Of a DNA stretch of 64,000 bases, positions 1 through 9,290 are shown one piece after another. The position numbers were made by a program, and so were the translations under genes. The stretch comes from Prorocentrum cordatum (taxonomy: Eukaryota; Sar; Dinophyceae; Prorocentrales; Prorocentraceae). Location of the stretch: positions 158,167-222,166 of the forward strand of contig CAUYUJ010009791.1 of NCBI GenBank assembly GCA_963575745.1, read 5' to 3'. Position 1 is the stretch's first letter, and each line of letters begins with the position of its first letter. The notes beneath the pieces are model-generated. The model searched no databases, was not told the DNA's origin, and saw nothing but the letters and a program-made list of their open reading frames with translations.

Positions 1-125
1 ATGGGAAGCGAGGGGGAAGACAGAAACCCAAAAATATATATGGGAAAATATGGGGAATAAGTTTATTTGTGTGTATTTGTTTGTGTGTCCTGGGGCCCCT
101 TCAGTTGAGCCTTGCGGGCCTGATG
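1..125 (+). repeat. Family H interspersed repeat, truncated copy
   Basis: The segment matches other copies at 19540-19855, 22660-22830, 23334-23502 and 40395-40565. Shared landmarks in order are a CCCAGAAAAT-like stretch, an AT-rich middle, a TTTGTGTGTATTTGTTTGTGTG tract and an end at GTCCCTGGGCCCCTTC. The window begins inside it, so the left end is missing. No coding content is seen. Confidence 0.6.
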
Positions 126-208
126 CCGGCCGGGAGCCTGCGGGGGTCCGTGTGTGTTGGATGGCCGCGCTGCCGTCGCTGAGCGGCGCACCCTCCCCCA
201 ACGCTGCC

Positions 209-240
209 TATACATATATATATACACATATTATATATAC

Positions 241-279
<39 letters not shown>

Positions 280-280
280 G
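209..280. repeat. TA/ATAC-rich microsatellite
   Basis: Alternating TATATA and TACATA units run for about 70 bp, followed at 312-352 by a short TCC-rich tract. The tract abuts the 3' side of retroelement 1, which reads on the minus strand. Confidence 0.8.
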
Positions 281-361
281 ATCTCCCTCCTTTAGGAGCG
301 TCCAATCGAATCCTCCTCCTCCTCCTTCTCCTCCTCCTATTCCTCCTCCTCGACCCAAGCC

Positions 362-922
362 AACGCGAACTCATGGCCCGCACCAAAGGTCACTTCGGAG
401 GGAGACCCCGAGCTGTCCCTCGGCCGTGGCGGCAGCATGGTAGATGCGGTAGTCCAGATTTCGTAATACAAGGGAGGGGGCCTGGACCGTCCAAGACGAG
501 CCATTTCAGACCTCCCCCGTGGGAGAACCCTCCAAAACATCGTCCCCAGACCCCCCCAGGCTCTCCAAGATAGCCTGGAAGAGACCCCCCCCGAAATGAG
601 ACCCCCTCCCTTTTATTACGAAATCTGGAGTACGGTAGTCGCCAATTCTGATCAGGGAGTTCTTCGGGACTCTCGTCTCCTGGGTGCCGATGAAGTGGTA
701 CCCGAAGAGGCCGAACTGGCCTGCCAGCGTGTGCACCCTGCCCGGGGGCATCACCCCTGCGAAGGCTTTAGCTTTACCCTCTCGCTCCTTGCTGGGATCA
801 AGCGTGAGGACATTGGCCACGGCGAGCTTGAGCACTAAGCTGCCTTGCAGGGGCTCTGGACATTCGGCTTTCAAGAAACTGCCTGAGCCCGTGGACCGAC
901 GGATCCAACTTGGGGACCTCAC
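362..922 (-). pseudogene. Apurinic-type endonuclease N-terminal part (retroelement 1)
   Basis: On the minus strand from about 830, the translation reads KLAVANVLTLDP, then a GRVHTLAGQF segment, then HFIGTQETRVPKN. This is the start of the exonuclease-endonuclease-phosphatase fold used by LINEs to nick target DNA; the glutamate of QETR corresponds to the metal-binding Glu of that family. After IRIGDYR the frame runs into a family A MITE and resumes beyond it as TASTMLPPRPRDSSG and then GHEFALAWV, ending in a TCC tract. The catalytic C-terminal half (Asn, Asp and His motifs) is missing. Upstream, the frame joins the RNase H remains. The assignment rests on motif order; a host AP endonuclease is unlikely given the neighbours. 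Confidence 0.65.
454..632. mobile_element. Family A MITE, copy 1
   Basis: The two ends form an inverted repeat of about 27 bp with one mismatch (CCAGATTTCGTAAT at 454, ATTACGAAATCTGG ending at 628). CGGTAGT occurs immediately before the element (447-453) and again at 633-639, which fits a 7-bp target duplication. The element interrupts the endonuclease of retroelement 1 without introducing a stop in the reading frame on one side. The middle carries no gene. Confidence 0.85.
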
Positions 923-1039
923 CTCCAGGGGAAGGAAACTGGGAGCGGACGTTAGGGGGGGCAGCCGCTAGCCATAGCCATGGGACTTGGAGGTGGGCGA
1001 ACAACTGGTCCCAGGCATCGTCGCTGCACTGGGCCTCTA

Positions 1040-1774
1040 TGATGCCGCTCCTGGCGAGCGTCGCGATGGTGTCCGCGAGCTCGTTCCACCCGTCGGTCAT
1101 GTGGCCTGGCGCGTGCTGCCAGTGGCAGACGGTGATGTGCCTCAGGACCTTTGCAAGGCCGTCGAGGGCGATGGAGTGCGGCCAGTAGGTGGCCAGGGAT
1201 GCGCCTCCCTGCGCGATGTCCACAACGTACTGGCAGTTGGCGGGCAACCCACCTCCTCCACGCCGAGGGCGCGGTGCAGCTGCAGCAACCAAAGCACCGC
1301 CGCTATCCTCGCGCAGAGCTCGGCCGCAACTGAGGGCTGGTGGAAGAAATCGGCAAGCTCTGGCATGGCTTGCCCGAGATATCCGAGCCCGGAGCGCTTC
1401 CCCTGCACGTCCGTGGCGATGACAACAAAGGCCCAGGAAGGTTGCTCAGGGATGTCTCCTTTTGCGGCGCCTCCTGAGCCATCCGTGTAGATGTCGAGGC
1501 GCGCGTGCCGCAGCGGCGTCTGCGGAGGCTGGTCGGCGCTGCAGTCTGCGATCAGCAACTGCGTGGCCGAGAGAAAGTAGTGCTCCAGGCTGGATCCGCC
1601 TTCGAGCTTGGTGAGCTGGAGAGGCCACGCCGCTCGTAGCGCTTGCAGCCTGGCGGCGGCACTGTGCGAACAGGCCGCCCTTGGTGGGGAAGCGGCTGGC
1701 AGCGGTACGGCCGGCGGCGCAGGGGCCCCGCCCTCTTCGTCGCAGGCCTCGCGGGCTGCGGCGGGGCCCCGCAA
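1040..1774 (-). pseudogene. RNase H domain (retroelement 1)
   Basis: On the minus strand the frame from 1774 contains LDIYTDGSGG near 1500-1468, the first catalytic Asp strand of RNase H type I, then SWAFVV and VAAELCARIAAVLWLL, which holds the catalytic Glu helix. A frame change near 1250 moves the reading to CQYVVDIAQGG, then HWQHAPGHMTDGWNELADTI near 1105-1060, which carries the conserved His region and the last Asp. The third acidic position appears as Asn (ANCQY), so activity is doubtful even apart from the frameshift. RNase H removes RNA from the cDNA hybrid during retrotransposition. The domain directly precedes the endonuclease. Confidence 0.75.
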
Positions 1775-2268
1775 CCGTCAGAGCTGCGCAGCCTCCTCGG
1801 CCTCTGCGGCCGCGCCTGAAGCTGCGCCTCTCCTGCTGACGGCGCTGCAGCTCCAGCATCGCCCTTGTCCACCGGGCTGCGGCTGCGGATCTTGCTGCGC
1901 TCCTCGTCGTCTGCTGCGCGCCTTCCAGACTGGAAAAAATGCTCTGCATCTGCGCCCTGGCCGCTGCTGCCTTGGCCTTTGCCTCCTCTGCGGCCTTCTT
2001 CTTCGCCTCCAGCTTGGCTGCCCTGGCTGAGTCATCTGCTCCTGTGCCCTGGGGACCCCTCGGCCGCGACGGTAGCTGGCGGCTGCGCTGCCGCTGGCAT
2101 GCCCTTGGTCTGGTCCTGGGCGGCCATGAGCGGCGCCGTGCGCTGGGACATCTCGCCGACCTGCGTCTCCATCGCTGCCATGCGGCTCTGCTGCCTCGCC
2201 TGAGCTGCGGCACTGCTGGAGGAAACAACGCGCAACGGTGCCACCTGGCTGGCAGTCGTCCATGTACT

Positions 2269-2445
2269 CCAGATTTCGTAATCAAAGGGAGGGGGTCTGG
2301 ACCCTCCAAGACAAGCCATTCCAGACCCCCCCCCGTGGGAGAACCCTCCAAAACATCGTGCCCAGACCCCCCCAGGCCCTCCAAGATAGCCTGGAAGGGA
2401 CCCCCCCCGAAATGAGACCCCCCTCCCTTTTATTACGAAATCTGG
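2269..2445. mobile_element. Family A MITE, copy 2
   Basis: This has the same ends and the same length as the copy at 454 and is very similar throughout. It lies in the gag-like region of the same retroelement. The flanks (CATGTACT on the left, GATACCCG on the right) share GTAC/GATAC but no clean target duplication is visible. Confidence 0.85.
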
Positions 2446-2601
2446 GATACCCGCTCTCGTTGTAGGGGTCGATGGCGATGCTGCTGATCTCGTCACCCTC
2501 GTCGTCGCTGTCTGTAAAAGCCTCCCGCCCAGGGGCCAGCCTCGGGCCCTGGCTGCGGGGGCTGCGGCAGCCTGGTGCTCGGCGTGCGCGCAGAAGGCGC
2601 C

Positions 2602-2963
2602 TATCTGCTGCATCTGGCCGTGGAAGTGCTGGGCGTGCTGCAGGTCCTTCTGGGCCTTCTCGGTGTCGAGCTCCGCCGCCTTCAGCTTTACCCATCGGTC
2701 GTTGAAAGCATGTATTTTTAGATTTCCAGATTTCAATCTACTTTCAGCGCCTTCCTACTTCAAGAGTCGAGTGGTTTTCCCTCTCCCCTCCTCCTCAGGA
2801 GGCGGGGCGGAAACCCGATCTATTTCCAGCGCCGTCCTACTTCATGTTTCTACCCACTTCTTCCGACCGATGGGTATCTGCTGCATCTGGCTGAGGAAGT
2901 GCTGGGCGTGCTGCAGGTCCTTCTGGGCCTTCTCGGTGTCGAGCTCCGCCGCTTTCAGCTTTA
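2602..2963 (-). repeat. 89-bp direct repeat of the gag coiled coil flanking a TIR element
   Basis: Positions 2602-2690 and 2875-2963 are direct repeats of the same length, 89 bp, differing at about four positions; both encode the KLKAAELDTEKAQKDLQHAQ module. Between them lies 2691-2874, whose ends are an 11-bp perfect inverted repeat (CCCATCGGTCG / CGACCGATGGG). Confidence 0.85.
2691..2874. mobile_element. TIR element inside gag of retroelement 1
   Basis: This 184-bp element has 11-bp perfect terminal inverted repeats. Its right part (CTTCATGTTTCTACCCACTT and onward) is repeated at about 4888-4921, so it belongs to a small dispersed family. It carries two internal TCCTACTTCA-containing direct repeats and no gene. 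Confidence 0.7.
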
Positions 2964-3244
2964 TCTGGCTGCGCTGCCAGTTCTGTGTCCCGAGCGGGAG
3001 TGAGCAACTTCCTGGCCTTGCGCACGCAGGTCTCTTGGCGCTCCTGCCTCTGCTCCGGGTCCTTGGCCATGATGACCTGGCAGAGGATGGCGGCGTACTC
3101 TCGCTCGGCCTGGTCCGACCTCTCCCGATCTGGCTCTGGCAGTCCTCTGATCGCTCTGACTCTGCCCTCTGCCGCGAGCAGCGCCTTGCACAGGGACGTT
3201 CGAAACTGTTTGAGCCCATGGGGCGAGCGGGGGCGGCTGCACCC

Positions 3245-3595
3245 ACGAGGACGAGGATGGAGGGAGGAGGGGGCAGACAGGATGTGGAGGAAGAAGAGGA
3301 GGAGCAGAAGGAGGAGCAGAAGTCGGGGCCGAAGGAGGGGCAGCAGGAGCAGGAGCAGGACATGGAACGGGAGGGAGGAGGAGAAGAGAACCTCAGTAGG
3401 CCCAAGGCGCATCACCGCTGCTGGAATACACCTTCCCGTATCAAAACCCCATCTCCAGAAGCGCCTGCACGCCTTGCTTCTCAATGCAGGAAGCGCCCCC
3501 TTAGGATGACCACAGCACCCGCTGCGCCTGCCTGCCATTCAGGAGGCGAGAGAGCCCCGTGCCGATCAGGAACTGCCTTGCTTCTTTCTAGGATG
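3245..3595. repeat. GGA/GGAG purine tract and short unassigned stretch
   Basis: An imperfect GGAGGAG/GGAGCAG purine tract runs to about 3395 and marks the 5' side of retroelement 1. The 190 bp that follow show no gene or recognised repeat. Confidence 0.6.
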
Positions 3596-3755
3596 AAGTC
3601 GGGCCTGCCCCTCTACAGGAGGAATGTTCAAACATAGTCAAAACATAGTATGGGGACGATTTTTTGAGCATCTGTTGTACCAGCTTGGGGTATTTGTTTG
3701 GACTGCTTTTTGTTTTCGTCCAAGATGCACCTATAGGATGACAGGCCCGACTTAA
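3596..3755. mobile_element. Family B MITE (Mutator-like), best preserved copy
   Basis: The ends are AAGTCGGGCCTG with CTCTACAGGAGGAA inside, and the complement CCTATAGGATGACAGGCCCG ending ACTTAA. TTCTAGGATG (3586-3595) and TTCTAGGACG (3756-3765) flank it, a 10-bp target duplication with one change. Inside is an AT-rich stretch with TTCAAACATAGTC. A 9-10-bp duplication is typical of Mutator-like transposons. No transposase is present. Confidence 0.85.
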
Positions 3756-4039
3756 TTCTAGGACGAACAGGGAATGCGGAACGGTACATTTATACAGTTT
3801 CACGAGGTGTGCAGCGATATCCTTGTGTTGAAGCATGACCCCCCCCCGCCTGTGGACCTCTTGCACAGGGGGTTACGCCTCCGGCCAAGCTCTTCGAGAA
3901 CGCGTAGATCGAGAGCCCCATTTTTAAGATGGCGCCGCCGCCCAGCTGTGCAACTGTTCCACCTGTTTGATTGTCTGGTCTGCAGAGGTGAGGAGGGCTT
4001 CAGCGAAATCCCCACGTTGAAAAGGAGCCGTCCTCCATA

Positions 4040-4870
4040 ATTGTGCCCGTTGCAAGCTCTTGCTCCGACTGTGCGCGGCGCCAGGATGAGAGACAGATTT
4101 TGAAAACGACCCCATCGGTCCTCTTCACTGGTTGAGGGTTTACGACGAATGCGGCGCTAATGCGTAATCGCATGTATCAGTCGGAGTCACCATTCACTCC
4201 TGAAGCTGTTGCAGCGCTTGCAGGCGAATGTGCCCGGCGCCATGGCGGGAGCTCCATTTTGAAAACGACGTGCAGCTAGTTCTTTGTGGTGGCAAATGCC
4301 ATTTCAGCCTCACCTCTTCCTACGCATCGGTTTCACCTCCCTTGCCCTGCTGCTGCTCTGGCTCGCAGGGCCCTTGAGTTACTTGGCGCGCTAGCCGCGA
4401 GCGCGCGCGAGCCCCCGTAAAAGAACAGAGAACGTGTTTCTTCTTAGCACGCCCCCCCTATTTGTACTTCGTATCTTTCCGTAGTCCATACAGTTACTCC
4501 CGTACATTCCACATGCGTGTAATTGCTGCAACCTGTAGACACGAATGGACGCGGCGCGATGGCGAGGTCACAAGTTTAAAGTTGCCCGTCCGCGTGCTAT
4601 ACTTCCCGCACGATGCTCAGACAAAGGTGAGCGGCGCCTTGGCGAGAACACCATTTCAAACCATGGCTTCCGCGTTCCGTCCTTGAGTCTGCTACCAAGT
4701 TGCAAGGCGAATGCGCGTTGCGCGAAGGCGAGCTATCCATTGTGAACACAAGGCATGCGCTCCATCATTGAAGCTGTGGCACCATTTCAGGACCGCGGCG
4801 CTTGACTCTGAAAACTTGGCGCGACGTTTGTGCGCGGCGCGTGACCTGAGGCGGCGGCAGCCCAGTCTAC
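4040..4870 (+). repeat. Degenerate ~80-bp tandem repeat
   Basis: A composite unit recurs: GAAGCTGTTGCA-like start, GGCGAATG, GCGCGGCGCC, a GGCGAGAG-like segment, then CCATTTTGAAAACGA. The GGCGCC-like core lies near 4073, 4149, 4232, 4549, 4631, 4716, 4795 and 4830; most gaps are about 80 bp or multiples of it. Units have diverged strongly. CCCATCGGTC at 4113 and GACCGGCGGG ending at 4922 resemble the ends of the element at 2691, so part of the array may be bounded by that family. Confidence 0.5.
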
Positions 4871-4922
4871 GTTCAACGCGTTCCTACCTCATGTTTCTAC
4901 CCACTTCTTCCGACCGGCGGGT

Positions 4923-5345
4923 GAGTTTCGGGCCAGAACTAGTGAGGAAGTCTCAGGCGGATCGCCTGGCCCGCCCTACTGACGTCTGGGGGCGCCACCA
5001 GGAGGAGTTATCTGTCATGGGGAGGGATAGAGCAGCAGGAAACGAGGGAGGACGAGGGGGAGGGAGGGAGGGAGAAGGGAGGCAGCAAGAGACCTCGCCG
5101 CACCAGTGGACGAAGGCACGTGCCCAACATCGGTTTTACGGAGCGATGCAAAGCGCTCCTCCGCCTCTTCCTCTTCCTCGTATTCCTCCTCCTCCTCCTC
5201 CTCCCCCCCTCCTCCTCTCGTCATCCTCCTCCCTGGCTTCCTCCCCATCCTTTCGCCCTGTACTCCCCCTCCCTATCCCTCCCTCCTCCTCCTACGCCCT
5301 CTGCTCTCCTCCTTCTGCTCCTGCTGCTGCTGTTCCTCCTAGCAC
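4923..5345. repeat. Purine tract then TCC-rich pyrimidine tract
   Basis: GGGAGGGAGG-type purine sequence lies at 5020-5090 and CCTCCTCCT-type pyrimidine sequence at 5155-5345. Nothing coding is credible here. Confidence 0.7.
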
Positions 5346-5734
5346 CATATTTCGTTCGGGATCATCCTGTACAACTGAAACGACGCAGTGAAGTCTAGCA
5401 TGGCCCCATGAGTGAGGATGACACGCGCGAGTCGAGACGTGTATTCGATTTCGTTTTACTCTGGTTCCCGTTCTCCAGCTCCAGGCATCGAGCATCCCAA
5501 CGCGGAAGCCGTCCTTCCAGGAGCCTTCGCGCTAGTTTCCCCCCGCTCATCATTTCCTGTTTCCTCTTTCCATCATCGCCTTTCTGTCCCCTCCTCCGAA
5601 TGGGTGCCCGTGAGTGCCGAAGGTGTACTCTCTTTGGGGTGCCCAGGCTTTGCCGCGATGGCGGCCGAGCCTCCAGTCCGCAGCTTCTCGTCACTGCTCG
5701 AGCGGACGACTCCGCTGCGGCGCGCTCTCTTTTA
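5346..5734. other. Unassigned non-repetitive stretch
   Basis: No gene, RNA or recognised repeat is seen. ORFs crossing this stretch owe their length to the neighbouring trinucleotide tracts. Confidence 0.5.
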
Positions 5735-5922
5735 TGGAGTTCTCTTCCTCCTCCTCCTCGTCCTCCTCCTCTTCCTCCTCTTCCTCCGCCTCCTCGTCCT
5801 CCTCCTGTTCCTCCTCCTCCTCCTCTTCCTCATGTTCCTCCTCCCCCTCCTCCTCCTCCCCCTCCTCCTCCTCCTCCTCCTCCTCCTCCTCCTCCTCCTC
5901 CTCCTCCTCCTCATATGCCTTT
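5735..5922. repeat. (TCC)n microsatellite
   Basis: This is an almost pure TCC tract of about 180 bp with scattered interruptions, purest at 5860-5912. Confidence 0.9.
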
Positions 5923-6083
5923 TCTCTTCTACCCCTCGGGGCGGAGGTCGAAGATCGAGGCTTCTGGATGTCGTTGGCCCCCTCTCTGGGAACCTCCGGG
6001 AGCCTCCTGAGGAGGAGCAGAGGGGGCCTCTGGGCTTTGGCTCTTTCTCTCCGCTCTCGTGTTGTGCCTCGCAAATGCACGTG

Positions 6084-6311
6084 ATGGGCCTGCTTTCCAC
6101 CACCACCAACACCACCATACGTTGGAGGGGGAAGGAGGTGGAGGAGGAGGAGGAGGAAGAGGAGGAGGAGGAGAAGGAGGATGAAGAGGGGGAGGAGGAG
6201 GAGGAGGAGGAGGAGGAGGAGGAGGAGGAGGAGGAGGAGGAGGAGGAGGAGGAGGAGGACCCCTCCCCCTCCTACCTCTTATGGTGGTGGCGGTGGAAGA
6301 CATGCCCACCA
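6084..6311. mobile_element. Family E MITE with (GGA)n core
   Basis: The left arm ATGGGCCTGCTTTCCACCAC continues to GTTGGAGGGGGA. The right arm is its complement, with TATGGTGGTGGCGGTGGAAG and GCCCACCA at the end. The centre is a GGA tract of about 130 bp. GCACGTG (6077-6083) and GCACTTG (6312-6318) flank it, a 7-bp target duplication with one change. Confidence 0.85.
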
Positions 6312-6944
6312 GCACTTGTTTGCCTGGCGCACTTGTCGCTCTCCGTCTTCCCCTTCCTCTTTGCTCTACGAGCGTACCCCCAGAACGACGAAGCACACCG
6401 ATCATCTCAATAGGCGCGGCTGCGTTCCGAATAAATCAAAGGCCACGCGCTGGCCCGAGAGCGAGCTACTGCTTCAGCCTGTCGTGTTTGAGCGCTCTCT
6501 GAAAAGACTTGGCGATCTGGCTGACAAGACCATTCTGCGAAAGACGCATCGAGACGCGGAGCATGCCGACAAGTGATCGCCGACGAATGGGGTGATGGCC
6601 CAGCTCGATCGGATCCCTCAGAGCTCTGCCGTGAAAGCGCAGGTTTGCTGTGGCACCGTGCCGCTCGAGATGCCCAGAGAAAGGGTCAGGGCAAGGAGGA
6701 GAGAGCAGGATGAGTAATGCCGCAGGAGATTTGAAACAGGAGGCCTAGAAAATAGATGTCACGTCTCAGACTCAGATGACTTGTCAGGGGCGCATGGTCA
6801 AGAACTCAGTTCTGCATCATGTCGCTAATCATTGAGAGCATCGTTTCTGTGGCGATGGCGCGCGTGGCCCCTCGGCGAAGTCGGCACCTGACGCACTGAA
6901 AGTGTCTAATGGCCTTCGGCCTATCCCGCCACCGCGCCTGTGTT
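6312..6944. other. Unassigned stretch, no gene recognised
   Basis: This is of mixed composition without tandem structure. Short ORFs show no domain motif. The CTTGGCGATCTGGCTGAC region resembles nothing I can name. Confidence 0.4.
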
Positions 6945-7625
6945 GTAGGTATAAAAACCTATTGGATGTTCGTTGGGATCTCGTGTGGGGCCTCTCGGGA
7001 ACCTCTTGGAGGCAGTTTTGAAGCCTCTTGGGGACCGTTTGGGGGCCCCCTTGGGGTCTCTTGTGGGCCTCTTGGGGGCCTCTTGGGGCCTCTTGGAGGC
7101 GCCTTGGGGTGCTCCTGGGGCCTCTTGCGCGCCTCTTGGGGCCTTCTAGGGCCACCTTGGGGCGGAAGGTACGGAATGTCGGTTCGTGCTCCTTGTCTTG
7201 GGTCCCTTTGGGGGGCCGTCTTGGGCCCAGCTAGGTCGTCTTGGGCGCCTCTTGGGCCGTCGTGGGGCGCACTTGGGCCGTCTAGGGGCTCTCTTGGAGG
7301 CCTCTTGAGCTGTTTTGGAGTGGTTTGGGGGGCCTCTTGGACTGCCTTGGAGTGTCGGAATTCCGAAGAGGCGAGAGTGCCAACCTCCTTCAAAAACCAT
7401 AGGACAATCAATGATGTGTCCCTCTTGCGGCCCTCTTGGGATGCCTCTTGGAGGCCTCTTCTGGCGTCTTGGAGGCCTCTTGGGTCGTCTTGAGGCCATC
7501 TTGGGCGTCTTGGGGCGATCGTTCGGCGACTCGGGGTCCTCTTGGACTCTTGGAAGGGTTCGGGTGGGCGCTTTGGGGGGGGCACAGCGTCCACAGGAGG
7601 CGCAGGAAATGCCTCAGAGCTCACG
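6945..7625 (+). repeat. Family P long repeat rich in CCTCTTGGGG, copy 1
   Basis: The core is a degenerate run of about 12-bp GGCCTCTTGGGG units. Unique landmarks shared with 57110-57700 are GATGTTCG(G/T)TGGGATCTCGT near the start, a CTTCAAAAACC stretch (7388 here, 57519 there) and a CGGAATG segment in the middle, in the same order. Opposite-strand ORFs rich in Pro, Arg and Lys arise only from the repeat. Confidence 0.75.
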
Positions 7626-7858
7626 GGGTCTAGCCCGGAAAATCCTGGGATACGACGGGTCCAGGCCCTTAAAGACTTACTACTCTCGCAGCAGCCTCAG
7701 CACAGCGCCTACCTCTCTGTGATGCATGAGCCTTGGGGTACTCCACTTCGTGCCAGAGGCACGGTGGCGGATCTTCATGCGGACTGATGTTTTGTTTTCG
7801 GGCTCGAAGATCATCTTGTTCGATGAATCCTACTGGTGGGATTATGATCGAAGGGTTT

Positions 7859-8030
7859 GGCGTGATTGAAGCCTGTCTGAATTCTTCGCCGTGGCATTGA
7901 AAACTTCCCCTGCGAAGATCACTTGATTCGATCAAAAGCCCCACGGGCCAACTTAAGATTGACACGAGTGGCGTGATTGAAGACAGTCCGAATTGTCTGC
8001 CGTGGCATTGACAATTTCTCCTGCGTGTCT
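7859..8030 (+). repeat. 111-bp tandem duplication
   Basis: GGCGTGATTGAAG followed by GAATT and GCCGTGGCATTGA occurs at 7859 and again at 7970, an offset of 111 bp. The copies have diverged. No gene is seen. Confidence 0.65.
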
Positions 8031-8221
8031 CTGCTGCTGCCGCTGCTTGTGGGATGGGCCGCATGTCGTTGGTTGGATGTTTGCTTCGGGCGGAGGACCT
8101 TCCCGGCGCCCACCTCGCGGAAATCTCTGCGACGATTCTCTGGCCCGATTCTATAGGTCGAGGCAGCTTCGGCTCCGGGTCGACGGGCGCTCGACGCGGC
8201 ATCGATGTGCAGCAGCGACGC

Positions 8222-8345
8222 ACGAGTGGCCTCAGCCTCCTCCCCCTCCTCCTCCTACTCCTCCTCCTCCTCCTCCGCCTCCTCCTCCTCCTCCTCCGCC
8301 TCCTCCTCCTCCTCCTCCTCTTTCCTCCTCCCCCTCCTCCTCGGG
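8222..8345. repeat. (TCC)n microsatellite
   Basis: This is a TCC/GCC tract of about 120 bp. It creates long spurious ORFs on both strands (Leu, Ser, Pro or Arg runs). Confidence 0.9.
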
Positions 8346-9091
8346 GAGGTCCCCAGAGCGAGCCCCGAGAGTGGGCCCCGAGTCTCTCACGACGCGGGGA
8401 GGGGAGATGCGGAGGGCAGGAGGGCAGCGCTGCGCGGCGAGAGCCCGCCGCGCCCCCCCCCGCCGCGCAGGGGCGCTCCGATGCGGCGCGCGCGCAGCAC
8501 AGCCCACCGCGCAGCCCGAGCGGAGGAAAGAGGGGGGAGGATCTCGGGGGAGGAAAAGGTACCCATACCTCCACCCTTCGCTGGTCTTCCCCTTTTGGGG
8601 CCTCCTGGGAGGCCCTCGTCGCCGCCGCTGGATTCACCTCGAAATTCTGGTCAGAACGCACCCCGGGAAAGGTCCAGGGAGTAGCGGTATCGATACCTTT
8701 TGGTCTCCCCAGGATCGGGGGCAACGGCATGGGGGAACCTGGGCTCCTCTCGGCTCCTCCGATCCGAGTCGGCTCGAGGTCTCGACGTCTTTGTTCATCG
8801 ATTCCGCTCCGACTCGGCTTAAGAGTCCGACCCGGAGTCCGACGGCGCCGTGCGGAGGCCCACCTGCCTGCCGATCTCTGCCGATATTCGACTTCTCCCG
8901 TCCCGGCGGATTCGACTTCTCGACGCGAGTCTGGGCTCCCCTCGGGGACTGGCTCAAGGGGGGGGGGGGGCGCATGGACCTCCGAGCGCCCCTGCCTCGC
9001 CGATGGGGGCCCGCGTGCTCCAGTGGTCGCCCGGGAACGCTGGGGTCTGCCCACGGGGGGCCTATCGTCCGTCGGCGACGGATCGTCGGTT
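8346..9091. other. GC-rich stretch containing a family Q repeat copy
   Basis: Positions 8567-8712 (GGGGCCTCCTGGGAGGCCCT, then GGATTCACCTCGAAATT and GGTCAGAACGCACCC) recur inverted at 29558-29690, and weaker copies lie near 20990-21080 and 41170-41305. The remainder is unassigned. No gene is credible. Confidence 0.5.
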
Positions 9092-9290
9092 TCAGGTGTC
9101 TCACCACCTCGTCGTTAAAAAATCAGGACGGGAGGTTTTTGCCGAATTTCGGCTTCGGGGGGCCCTCGCCGGGCCCCAGGACCGTCAAAGAACGACCCAG
9201 AATAAAAAACCGGCCCCGGGGAAGGGGTCGGGACTTCCGAGGACGCCGTCCTGAACAAAATCAAGACGTCGAATGTCTGGGACCCCAACG
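9092..9290. mobile_element. Family F MITE copy
   Basis: The left end includes TCGTCGTTAAAAAATCAGGA and the right end CGTCCTGAACAAAATCAAGA then CGTCGAATGTCTGGGA, forming an imperfect inverted repeat. The diagnostic middle reads GCCCTCGCCGGGCCCCAGGA then CCGTCAAAGAACGA, GGTCGGGACTTCC. Related copies lie at 9781, 10440, 30772, 38404 and 48745. Confidence 0.75.

Larger units (their letters stand above)
1780..3220 (-). pseudogene. Gag-like coiled-coil ORF1 region (retroelement 1)
   Basis: The minus strand encodes a charged helical region: FRTSLCKALLAAEGRVRAI, then EREYAAILCQVIMAKDPEQ, then a heptad-like KLKAAELDTEKAQKDLQHAQ. The last module appears twice, at 2963-2875 and 2690-2602, separated by an inserted element. 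Downstream come Ala/Gln-rich stretches with QARQQSRMAAMETQVGEMS, another likely coiled coil. Dinoflagellate LINE ORF1 products are often of this type and bind element RNA; that role is inferred from position and composition only. Several frames are used and a family A MITE interrupts at 2269-2445. Confidence 0.5.
360..3240 (-). mobile_element. LINE-type retroelement 1, decayed: gag-like, RNase H, endonuclease
   Basis: Read on the minus strand, three retroelement domains follow each other: a charged coiled-coil gag-like region (3220 to 1780), an RNase H domain (1500 to 1040) and the start of an apurinic-type endonuclease (922 to 362). They lie in different frames, so the element is dead. No reverse transcriptase follows; sequence identity is lost at a TCC tract near 350, so the 3' part is deleted or outside the window. 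RNase H lies before the endonuclease, unlike the endonuclease-RT-RNase H order of most LINEs. Two family A MITEs (454-632, 2269-2445) and a third TIR element (2691-2874) sit inside. A purine tract lies on the 5' side (3245-3395) and a pyrimidine tract on the 3' side. Confidence 0.7.

Noticed and set aside
3208-3230. CCCATGGGCTCAAAC on the minus strand upstream of gag, leader-like
   Set aside because: Only GGCTCAA and CCAT match, and the reading frame appears to continue upstream.
5412-6413. Leu-rich and Glu-rich frame that looks like membrane plus acidic domain
   Set aside because: The frame is a direct translation of a TCC tract followed by a GGA tract.
7669-9054. 461-codon minus-strand open frame
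   Set aside because: Its length comes from crossing a TCC tract (poly-Arg) and GC-rich repeats; no domain or conserved motif is present.
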